5,312 nt of DNA, taken from positions 1-5,312 of the forward strand of contig JALHUF010000387.1 in assembly GCA_022866195.1 (NCBI GenBank), in the 5' to 3' direction. The translations under genes were made by a program, and so were the position numbers. The stretch comes from Terriglobia bacterium (GTDB lineage Bacteria > Acidobacteriota > Terriglobia > UBA7540). Each line of letters begins with the position of its first letter. Within the stretch, counting starts at the first letter, position 1. Under the pieces are notes generated by a model. The model made no database searches. It was not told the DNA's origin and saw only the letters and a program-made list of their open reading frames with translations. Below are positions 1 through 5,312 of this stretch, piece by piece.

Positions 1-150
1 AGTCTGCGGCGTAGCGTGGCTGGCATCGGGACTTCGCCCGTCCCTATGCCACCCAATGCGACAGGAATTGGCACCTCGCCTGTTCCCATGCCGCCCAATG
101 CGATTGGAATTGGCACCTCGCCTGTTCCGATGCCACCCAACCGCAAGTAG
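1..150 (+). CDS. C-terminal end of an unidentified protein with 14-residue tandem repeats (partial)
   Basis: Reading from base 1 there is no stop until TAG at 148-150, giving 49 residues; the start lies outside the window. After a short SLRRSVA segment the peptide is three copies of GIGTSPVPMPPN followed by AT, AI and RK. Between copies 1 and 2, eight codons differ only at the third base and only one codon changes the amino acid, which is what selection on a peptide in this frame would produce. The tail is rich in Gly, Pro, Ser and Thr, has no predicted membrane segment and is probably extended or disordered. I do not recognise the family. One opposite-strand frame shares the same wobble positions and is also open through the repeat (GTGEVPIP-type peptide), but it meets a stop at 164-162 and has no good start. 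A non-coding tandem repeat between genes remains possible. Confidence 0.5.
   Translation, partial: SLRRSVAGIGTSPVPMPPNATGIGTSPVPMPPNAIGIGTSPVPMPPNRK
22..147 (+). repeat. 42-bp tandem repeat, three copies
   Basis: Copies lie at 22-63, 64-105 and 106-147, with no spacer and identical length (14 codons). Copies 2 and 3 are closer to each other than either is to copy 1. The unit begins GGAATTGGCACC in copies 2 and 3 and GGCATCGGGACT in copy 1. Copy 1 can fold on itself: 22-32 pairs with 40-50 (10 of 11 positions) around a 7-base loop. The same arms in copies 2 and 3 carry three or so mismatches. Junctions between units also contain CCAAT facing ATTGG (95-99 with 103-107). The array may continue to the left of the window, but bases 1-21 do not fit the unit. 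Confidence 0.85.
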
Positions 151-209
151 TCTTTGACGGGTTAGGCGAGCGACCCGGAAAAGCACATGGCGGCTGGCGG
201 CGCTCCGGG

Positions 210-950
210 TTGCTCACGGTGGACACGGGTACAGTTGTTCTTCAATTCGCTGGTTATTTGCTTGAGGTGGGGCTGCTAGGGTTCGTGCTTCTGCGCCGCC
301 GGCAGCGTCGCTTCATTCCCATAGCCATCTATCTGAGCCTGCTGCTGGCGATAGACGGAGTGGGCCGAGCGTACGTCCTTCACAGCTACGGGTTCAGTTC
401 GCCTCAGTACGCCTACTTCTTCTGGCTGACGGACGTGCTGCTGGTGCTCGCCGCGTTCTTGCTAGTGGGCGCGTTCTTCCGCCGCGCTTGTCTCCAGGAA
501 GACAGGATGTGGCACTTCCTGCGTCTTATGCTGACGTTCATCTTCATTCTGGTTCTGGGCGTCTCCTTCTTCTCGCTCTTGCAGAACTACCACAACCTCT
601 TCAGCCGTTTCATCGTCGAGTTTCAGCAAAACCTTTATTTCACGTGTCTGGTTCTGACCACGTTGCTCTACATCCTGCTCCAGCGCAGGGGGAGCTCTGA
701 CGAGGAGCTCATTTTGCTGGTTACGGGAATGGGCATTCAGTTTGCGGGTCCGGCGGCGAACTTTGCGCTTGTGTTCCTCACTCCGGGCCAGCGATTTGCC
801 AGTAACCTTTACACTTATATCGGGCCGCTCTGCACTCTGGGGATGCTCCTGACTTGGTCTTACGCGGTCGCGCGACTGCCGGAGGCCGTCCCCATGCGGG
901 CACGCGCGGGAGAAGTTGCCGAAATGGCCGCTGCCCCCCGCCAGGCTTAA
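210..950 (+). CDS. Uncharacterised seven-transmembrane protein
   Basis: About 246 residues with seven hydrophobic segments, roughly at residues 9-28, 36-56, 67-90, 104-124, 139-157, 166-191 and 198-221. Arg-rich loops follow segments 1 (RRRQRR), 3 (RRACLQEDR), 5 (QRR) and 7, so the positive-inside rule predicts an N-out, C-in inner-membrane protein. The C-terminal tail of about 25 residues is Ala/Arg-rich and has no recognisable domain. No kinase, transporter or enzyme motif is visible, and I do not recognise the family. The start is uncertain: TTG at 210 and GTG at 219 are both in frame and neither has a clear ribosome binding site. The best-placed ATG (187, preceded by GGAAAAG) is out of frame. 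The gene ends in TAA, 12 bases before the next gene, so the two are probably cotranscribed. A sensory or scaffold role is conceivable from the topology alone and is unproven. Confidence 0.8.
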   Translation: MLTVDTGTVVLQFAGYLLEVGLLGFVLLRRRQRRFIPIAIYLSLLLAIDGVGRAYVLHSYGFSSPQYAYFFWLTDVLLVLAAFLLVGAFFRRACLQEDRMWHFLRLMLTFIFILVLGVSFFSLLQNYHNLFSRFIVEFQQNLYFTCLVLTTLLYILLQRRGSSDEELILLVTGMGIQFAGPAANFALVFLTPGQRFASNLYTYIGPLCTLGMLLTWSYAVARLPEAVPMRARAGEVAEMAAAPRQA

Positions 951-956
951 GAGAGA
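951..956 (+). promoter_or_regulatory. Ribosome binding site for the gene at 963
   Basis: GAGAGA lies directly after the TAA of the seven-transmembrane gene and six bases before ATG 963. It supports that ATG as the start and implies translation from a shared transcript. Confidence 0.55.
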
Positions 957-962
957 ATTGCC

Positions 963-1439
963 ATGTTCGTTGCGTCCGTGATTCTGATTATCTCCACAGC
1001 GCTTTTCTTCTTTTACGTGCAGGTCGCTTGCCAGAGAATCCTGCGCCGGAAGTTCGACCACGGGTACTTTCACTCCATTGTGAACGCGAACCGGCTGGAA
1101 TTTCCCGCCATCCGCGCCACCGTGGAAGAATTCGATGCGCCGGCGGACTATCCCCGGTTGCGCATGATGCTCAAGTGCGATTATCTGGCGCTTACCTACC
1201 TGCTGAAGAATGCCGCCAATGTCCGCCAGCGCTACACCTACGAAGAGCGCCTTCTGGTCCTTTATTTTCGTGCGCTCTACTTTTCCTTGACGGCGCGCCA
1301 CTTGCTGCGGCGGCGGGAGAAACCGGCCTTCCTGAAGCTCACGGCCATTCTTCAGTATTTCGCCAACGTGGTAGGCCAGCGGGTGAGTCAGGTCGGATTT
1401 GGCAACCTCTCCGCTTCACAGTACCTCCTGAGTCTTTAG
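963..1439 (+). CDS. Uncharacterised single-pass membrane-anchored protein
   Basis: 158 residues. Residues 2-22 form one strongly hydrophobic helix rich in Ile, Phe and Val. RILRRK follows at 25-30, so the helix is more likely an uncleaved anchor with the rest in the cytoplasm than a cleaved signal peptide. The remainder is mixed-charge and probably helical, with Arg/Tyr/Leu-rich stretches at about 63-82 and 88-118 (an Arg-rich LLRRREK at 114-120). No catalytic motif or known domain is recognisable. The start ATG is well supported by GAGAGA six bases upstream, and TAG closes the frame. It sits 12 bases after the seven-transmembrane gene on the same strand, which suggests one operon and perhaps a physical or functional pairing of the two membrane proteins. 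It ends about 40 bases before the independent promoter of the pyruvate kinase gene. Confidence 0.78.
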   Translation: MFVASVILIISTALFFFYVQVACQRILRRKFDHGYFHSIVNANRLEFPAIRATVEEFDAPADYPRLRMMLKCDYLALTYLLKNAANVRQRYTYEERLLVLYFRALYFSLTARHLLRRREKPAFLKLTAILQYFANVVGQRVSQVGFGNLSASQYLLSL

Positions 1440-1458
1440 GTTCTCACCGGGCGCGGGT

Positions 1459-1486
1459 TTGTGTTTCCTCTGCGCGCGGCTATAAT
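1459..1486 (+). promoter_or_regulatory. Probable housekeeping-sigma promoter of pyk
   Basis: A perfect TATAAT at 1481-1486 has a weak -35 candidate, TTGTGT at 1459-1464, with a 16-base spacer. Transcription would be expected to start at about 1492-1494, just before or at ATG 1495, so the transcript would be leaderless or carry only a few leader bases. No Shine-Dalgarno sequence precedes the ATG, which agrees with this. Confidence 0.65.
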
Positions 1487-1494
1487 CCTTTCCC

Positions 1495-2958
1495 ATGACG
1501 GCTGACATGATCGAGCGCGAGGGCGCGTCTCAGGCGCGGCGCGCCAAAATTGTCTGCACGCTGGGGCCAGCCACGGACAGCCCCTAACGCCTGGCAGGCT
1601 TGCTGGATGCCGGGATGGATGTGGCCCGGCTGAACTTTTCCCACGGCACGTCTGCCGAGCACGCCCAGCGGTTGCGGCTGCTGCAACGCCTGGCGCGCGA
1701 GCGCGGGAAGCCCCTGGCCGTTTTGCAGGATCTCCAAGGTCCCAAGATTCGCACCGGACCCCTGGAACAGGGGAGGCCGGTTGTGCTCCGCGCGGGAGCC
1801 AGGGTAACTCTCACCCCGCGCCCTGGGGCGGGGAATGCGCGGCTGGTCTCCACTAACTTCCAGTCGCTTCCGCGCGAGGTGAAGCCCGGAAGCCGCATCC
1901 TGCTCTCTGACGGGCTGATTGAACTGCGTGTCGAGCGCGTAGTGGGCCGCGAGGTACGCTGCCGGGTAGTTGAGGGCGGCGAGCTGGGCGAGCATCAAGG
2001 CATCAACCTGCCTGGTCTGCCTTTGAAGATTTCCGCGCTGACCGCCAAGGACCGCGCCGACCTGGAGTTTGCCGTTCAGCACAGTGTGGACTACGTCGCG
2101 CTCTCCTTCGTGCGCCGCCCCCAGGATGTGCTGGAGCTCAAGCGGATTCTGGCGCGCGCGGGCCGGCCGATTCCTGTGGTCGCCAAATTGGAGAAGCCGG
2201 AGGCCATTGACCGGCTGGACGAAATCCTCCGCGTGGCGGATGCCGTCATGGTAGCGCGGGGCGACTTGGGGGTGGAACTGCCGCCCGAGCTGGTGCCCAT
2301 CATTCAGAAGCGGGTGATCGCCCGGGCCAATGCTCTGAGGGTGCCGGTCATCACCGCCACGCAGATGCTGGAATCGATGACCGTGCATTCCCGGCCCACG
2401 CGCGCGGAAGCCTCCGACGTGGCCAATGCCATCTTCGACGGCTCCGACGCCCTCATGCTCTCCGCCGAGACTGCCACGGGGCAGTATCCGGTGGAAGCCG
2501 TGCGCATGATGGCGCGGATCATTTCCGCCGCTGAGTCCAGCCCGCGCTATGCCTGGTACGCGCGCCGGCGCCGGTCCGCCGATGAGCCGCTGAGCGTTCC
2601 GGAGGCGGTCTGCGAGAGCGCCGCGCTGCTGGCTGAGGAGTTGAACCTCAAGGCGATTGCCGTCTTCACCCAGTCGGGGTCGAGCGCGCGGCTGGTCTCG
2701 AAGTACCGGCCCCGCGCTCCCGTGTTTGCCTTTTCGCCGTTGCCACAAATCGTTCACCGCGCGGCGCTTTACTGGGGCGTGATACCCATCGAGATGCCCC
2801 ATGTTCAATCCACCGACCGAATGGTTGAGGGTGCGGCGAGGCTGCTGCGCGCCCGCGGCGTGGTGGGCCCGGGCGACCTCATCGCCGTTGTCGCCGGCAC
2901 ACCTATCGCTCGGCGCGGCACCACCAATCTCCTCAAGGTTCACCGCATTGAGAAGTAG
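1495..2958 (+). CDS. pyk: Pyruvate kinase, interrupted by an in-frame TAA at codon 31
   Basis: Pyruvate kinase transfers phosphate from phosphoenolpyruvate to ADP, giving pyruvate and ATP, the last step of glycolysis in the cytoplasm. From ATG 1495 the frame spans 487 codons, the usual family length. Numbered from that ATG, the N-terminal barrel strand is KIVCTLGPA (18-26). ARLNFSHG (44-51) carries the ATP/substrate-binding Arg, Asn and Ser. DLQGPKIRTG (79-88) leads into the B domain. AKLEKPEA (230-237) contains the catalytic Lys231 and Glu233. ARGDLGVELP holds metal-ligand Asp257, and TATQMLESM holds Thr289. The C-terminal domain ends in GTTNLLKVHRI. No PEP-utiliser extension is present. Codon 31 is TAA (1585-1587), between DSP and RLAGLLDAG. 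Beyond it the frame is open to TAG at 2956-2958, and TTG 1600 gives a 452-residue product. Initiation there would drop the first barrel strand, so activity is doubtful. Gene identity is near certain; its functional state is not. Confidence 0.95.
1585..1587 (+). other. In-frame premature TAA in pyk
   Basis: Homology to pyruvate kinases runs on both sides in the same frame (CTLGPATDSP before, RLAGLLDAGMDVARLNFSHG after), so no net frameshift occurred. One base change from GAA or CAA would explain the stop; an acidic or polar residue is usual here in the family. TAA also ends the genes at 950 and 3339, so it is a normal stop in this genome. Confidence 0.9.
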
Positions 2959-3005
2959 CGCTGACCGTCAGGTCTCCGGCTGTGCATTCTCCGTTTTGGC
3001 GGCGA

Positions 3006-3035
3006 TTGACTTTGCCAGCATTCCGGGTGTATGAG
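3006..3035 (+). promoter_or_regulatory. Possible promoter of the small membrane-protein gene
   Basis: TTGACT at 3006-3011 matches five of six -35 bases. TATGAG at 3030-3035 matches four of six -10 bases, with an 18-base spacer and a TG just before the -10. It lies in the gap after pyk and would give a leader of roughly 60 bases before ATG 3100. Confidence 0.35.
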
Positions 3036-3099
3036 AGGGTTGCTCGGAACAACAGGCGCGGTTTGCCGGATACCGTGATTTCCTCTAAGTAGTCCCATC

Positions 3100-3339
3100 A
3101 TGAAGACCGCTCTGCGCCTTATCGTCCTGATTCTCGCCGCCGTGATTGGCCTGTGGGCCGTCGGTCACGGCATCGCGCTGGCCGCCACCATCCGCGCCCT
3201 CGCCCGGGAACGCGCCGACATCCTGAGAGATCTCATCGAATTGAGTGTCTCCATCGCAGGCGGGATTTGCGTGCTCTCCGTAGCCGTGGAGCAGCTCTAC
3301 TGCTGGCGTACCCACCGCAAAGAAGACAGCCTGCTGTAA
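3100..3339 (+). CDS. Small two-helix membrane protein, hypothetical
   Basis: 79 residues. Helix 1 covers about residues 5-29. A charged stretch, RALARERADILRDLIE, follows at about 32-47, and helix 2 covers about 48-66 with the tail WRTHRKEDSLL. Lys3 and Arg6 before helix 1 and the basic tail after helix 2 would place both ends in the cytoplasm and the charged segment outside, although that segment is itself Arg-rich. No domain is recognised. The N-terminus could also be read as a signal peptide with LAA near residues 27-29, leaving one membrane helix. The start ATG has only a weak upstream AAGTAG as a ribosome binding site. The gene stands alone, separated by 141 bases from pyk and convergent with the receptor gene. 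The membrane-helix pattern supports real coding over a chance frame. Confidence 0.6.
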   Translation: MKTALRLIVLILAAVIGLWAVGHGIALAATIRALARERADILRDLIELSVSIAGGICVLSVAVEQLYCWRTHRKEDSLL

Positions 3340-3341
3340 CA

Positions 3342-3377
3342 GGGAATTTCAATCTGACAATCGGAGCAGAGATTCCC
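3342..3377 (+). terminator. Hairpin just after the small membrane-protein gene
   Basis: GGGAATTTC (3342-3350) can pair with GAGATTCCC (3369-3377), nine pairs including one G-T wobble, around an 18-base loop, starting two bases after the TAA stop. There is no T-run after it, so a classic intrinsic terminator is not shown. Confidence 0.3.
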
Positions 3378-3468
3378 CGCATAGACATGCCGATGCTGAA
3401 ACCCGCCGCAAGGCGCGACAGAGCCTGATGCAAGCCAGCCCAGGTTTCTGTCGCTCCTTCCGGGACGG

Positions 3469-3501
3469 CTGTCTGCTGCTTTCTGCCTACTGCTCTTCTG
3501 C
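3469..3501. repeat. Degenerate CTGC-rich tract in the convergent intergenic region
   Basis: Between the two convergent genes (3340-3569) lies a run of imperfect 7-8 base units ending in CTGC, for example TTTCTGC, CTACTGC and TCTTCTGC at 3480-3501. It looks like a decayed simple repeat. Apart from this tract and the two hairpins, I see no gene or other feature in the 230-base gap. Confidence 0.3.
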
Positions 3502-3547
3502 GACGGGGAGTTCACGCGGCGCACGGACTGCCGCAAGCGAGGGCCGG

Positions 3548-3570
3548 GCTCCGCCAAATGAGGCGGGAGC
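3548..3570 (-). terminator. Hairpin at the end of the TonB-dependent receptor gene
   Basis: GCTCC-GCC (3548-3555) pairs with GGC-GGAGC (3562-3570) around the loop AAATGA, with one bulged G. It starts at the last base of the receptor's TAG stop (3572-3570 on the - strand). It is GC-rich and well placed for termination, but no T-run follows on the - strand. A second short hairpin (GCGGC/GCCGC, 3516-3534) lies further downstream. Confidence 0.4.
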
Positions 3571-5312
3571 TATTCCGCCGGGAAGGTGAACTTCACGCCG
3601 GCCAGAAAGTATAAGGGCAAGGCCGGATAGCCGAACGAGTTCTCATACTTCCGATTCAGGAAATTGTTGAGTCGGCCAAAGAGTTCCACGCCGCGCGGGA
3701 GTCGGTAGGCAAATCCGGCGTTGGCCAGCGCATAGCCCTTGTTTGTGAACAGTCCGCCGGAGGCGCCGTAATTGGGCTCCACGTCCAGAACCTTGCCGCG
3801 CAGGTAGCCATTCAGGTTGAGCATCAGGCGGCCGCGTTGCCAGGTCGCATTAAAGGCGGCGGAATTGCGCGGCCGCCGCAGGAGCGCCTGGCAGACCACG
3901 AAGGGGAATTGCGTCAGGGACGTGCCGTCCAGCGCCAGGATGGAAGAGTTGAGCCGCGTGTAGTGTCCGGAAAATTCCACCGACCGCGCGGGGCGAATGC
4001 GCAGGGCAGCTTCGACCCCTGCGGCGCGCGAGTTCGCCAGGTTGTCCGAGATGAAACTGCTGAGGTTGGTAAGCGACCCTCCCAGCACCACGATCTGGTC
4101 TTTAAAGCGGTTGAAGAAGTAGGTGACGTCGAGCACGGCGCGGTCGCGGAAGAACCTCTGCTCCACGCCGGAATCGAAGCTGAGGCTCTTCTCCGGCTTC
4201 AGGCGCGGATTGTTGGTGAAGGCCAGCTCGAAGCCGTTAGGCGCGCGGATGCCCGTGCCGAAGCTGCCGTGCAGCCGCGTCGCGCCCAGAGCGCCTGCGG
4301 ATGCTGCGGCATCCCGGGCAAGATACGTCACCGCAATCCGTGGGTTCGCCTTGGCGATGGAACTGGCAGGCAGGAGCGGGCGCAGGCCGAAACCGCCCGG
4401 GGGCAACGCGTGCGTGCGGATGTCGTCCAGGCGCAGGCCGGTGATGACCATCCAGTGCCGCGACGGACTCCAACGGTTTTCCGCAAAGTAGGCGAAACTC
4501 GCGCGGGGCAACAGGAACGGGACCCCACTCGCATCGGCAATGAAGGTGTTCTTGATCTGCTCGCGGTTGTATTCGAAACCCACGACCAGGAAATCCTGGC
4601 TCGCCACGGTGATCTCGCTCCGCGTGTTCACGATGCCGCGCCGGTTGTGCGAGAACGAGTCACCGTAGGGCGACCGGAAGTAGTAGTCGTTCGTGGCCAG
4701 GTTGACGCTCGCGACCTGGCGGAAGCGCGGCGACACCTGCTCGGCGTAACTCGCCTGATAGGCGAACAGGTTCTGCTTGTTGCGGGAGATCCGGTCGATG
4801 CCGGGGAAAAGGCCGAGCGGATCGGAGCCGTAAGGTCCGGGCGCGCCCGCATCGTTGGCGTTGCCCAAGAAGTGGACGTTCACCTGCCGGCGAGGGCTTC
4901 GCGAATAGCCCAGACTCAGGAGAGCGCTCTGGTTGCGATACTGGTCGTTCACCACCACGCCGCCGGAATCGAGGCGAGAAAGGTCGTAGGCCCAGGAGAG
5001 GTTGCGCGTGCGGCCACTGCCTCCCGTGGCAAAGCGGCGTGTGGTGAAGCTGCCGCCTTCGGCCTGCACCGTGAAGCGTGGCGGGCCCTGGCCTCGGTGA
5101 CTCACGATATTGATGACGCCCGTCACCGCATTCGAACCGTAAAGGGCGCTCTGTGGGCCGCGAGTGATTTCCACGCGCTCCACGCCGTCGGCGGGAAGCG
5201 AGGCGAAGTCAAAGTCCCCGCCGAACTGGTTTACCTGCATTCCGTCCAGCATCACCAGGTTGTAGTTGGAATTGCCGCCGCGAATGAAGAGGCCCGTCAC
5301 GCCGCCGCGCCG
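3570..5312 (-). CDS. TonB-dependent outer-membrane receptor, N-terminus outside the window
   Basis: An outer-membrane beta-barrel that imports scarce ligands (siderophores, cobalamin, oligosaccharides or similar) using energy from the TonB-ExbB-ExbD complex. About 580 residues are visible. The frame is open to the right edge, and the valine codon GTG at 5300-5298 is internal, not a start. The visible part begins inside the plug domain: FIRGGNSNYNLVMLDG, then VERVEITRGPQSALYGSNAV and TGVINIVSHRG, the standard end of the plug (to about 5090). The rest is a barrel with alternating aromatic strands. It finishes with the usual C-terminal signature, an LNNFLNRKYENSFGYPA segment and a last strand, FLAGVKFTF, followed by PAE. 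The signal peptide, TonB box and first part of the plug are missing. The plug wording resembles BtuB/siderophore-type receptors more than SusC, but the substrate cannot be assigned. The gene appears intact and converges on the small membrane-protein gene. Confidence 0.95.
   Translation of the reverse strand, partial: RRGGVTGLFIRGGNSNYNLVMLDGMQVNQFGGDFDFASLPADGVERVEITRGPQSALYGSNAVTGVINIVSHRGQGPPRFTVQAEGGSFTTRRFATGGSGRTRNLSWAYDLSRLDSGGVVVNDQYRNQSALLSLGYSRSPRRQVNVHFLGNANDAGAPGPYGSDPLGLFPGIDRISRNKQNLFAYQASYAEQVSPRFRQVASVNLATNDYYFRSPYGDSFSHNRRGIVNTRSEITVASQDFLVVGFEYNREQIKNTFIADASGVPFLLPRASFAYFAENRWSPSRHWMVITGLRLDDIRTHALPPGGFGLRPLLPASSIAKANPRIAVTYLARDAAASAGALGATRLHGSFGTGIRAPNGFELAFTNNPRLKPEKSLSFDSGVEQRFFRDRAVLDVTYFFNRFKDQIVVLGGSLTNLSSFISDNLANSRAAGVEAALRIRPARSVEFSGHYTRLNSSILALDGTSLTQFPFVVCQALLRRPRNSAAFNATWQRGRLMLNLNGYLRGKVLDVEPNYGASGGLFTNKGYALANAGFAYRLPRGVELFGRLNNFLNRKYENSFGYPALPLYFLAGVKFTFPAE

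Noticed and set aside
154..182. TTGACG at 154-159 as a -35 box for the 7-TM gene
   Set aside because: The -35 match is good (five of six), but no acceptable -10 hexamer lies 16-18 bases downstream; the best match there is three of six.
44..226. A 60-codon - strand frame over the left-edge repeats
   Set aside because: It reads the repeats in a frame where the base differences between copies are not at wobble positions, and it has no sign of being a real protein.
462..1301. A 279-codon open frame on the - strand across the two membrane-protein genes
   Set aside because: The forward frames show ordered membrane helices and a well-spaced ribosome binding site. The reverse product is low-complexity, highly charged and matches nothing recognisable.
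854..1498. A 214-codon + strand frame overlapping the end of the 7-TM gene, the 158-residue gene and the pyk start
   Set aside because: It overlaps better-supported genes in another frame, is Arg/Pro/Ser-rich in the way of GC-rich shadow frames, and has no domain.
1480..2943. A 487-codon open frame on the - strand across pyk
   Set aside because: It lies opposite a clearly recognised pyruvate kinase in GC-rich DNA, where such mirror frames are common. The predicted peptide is His/Arg/Gly-rich with no recognisable motif.
3153..3557. Overlapping short frames on both strands around 3153-3557
   Set aside because: They are Arg-rich shadows of the 3100-3339 gene or run across the intergenic hairpins. 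None shows a motif, a ribosome binding site or a sensible start.
5298..5300. GTG as the start codon of the receptor gene
   Set aside because: The frame stays open to the right edge (RRGG before this valine), and the sequence here is already the middle of a plug domain. A complete receptor needs a signal peptide, TonB box and first plug strands, which must lie outside the window.
1..5312. CRISPR array, insertion sequence, phage or defence genes, tRNA or rRNA
   Set aside because: The only tandem repeat has no spacers between units. I saw no transposase, integrase, nuclease or reverse-transcriptase motif, and no tRNA-like cloverleaf or rRNA signature on either strand.

Overview
The window is GC-rich and gene-dense. 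It comes from a diderm (Gram-negative type) bacterium, because the right third encodes a TonB-dependent outer-membrane receptor. A perfect TATAAT box placed almost on a start codon, lineage-restricted membrane proteins and GC-rich coding fit Acidobacteriota. That assignment is an inference from general style; no marker gene settles it.

Left edge (1-150, + strand): an open frame enters from outside and ends at a TAG. It consists almost entirely of three tandem 42-bp units, each encoding a near-identical 14-residue peptide (GIGTSPVPMPPN plus two variable residues). Next, 210-950 encodes a protein of unknown family with seven predicted membrane segments. It is followed after 12 bases by 963-1439, a small protein with one N-terminal membrane anchor. 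These two probably form one transcription unit.

Centre (1459-2958, + strand): a promoter with a consensus -10 box lies directly before the ATG of a pyruvate kinase gene (pyk), so the mRNA should be leaderless or nearly so. The pyk frame carries all recognisable catalytic motifs but is interrupted by an in-frame TAA at codon 31. The frame is otherwise intact on both sides. This is the most notable observation in the window: a recent nonsense mutation, a base error, or recoding.

Right part: 3100-3339 (+) encodes a 79-residue protein with two membrane helices. It converges on a TonB-dependent receptor on the - strand (3570 to beyond the right edge, N-terminus missing). The 230 bases between them hold two hairpins and a CTGC-rich tract but no convincing gene.

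The genes do not form an obvious pathway. Pyruvate kinase is core glycolysis, the receptor is nutrient uptake, and the 7-TM/1-TM pair is uncharacterised. I found no CRISPR array, tRNA, rRNA, insertion sequence or phage gene, and no clear new defence or mobile system. The best candidates for novelty are the repeat-tailed protein at the left edge and the 7-TM/1-TM pair.
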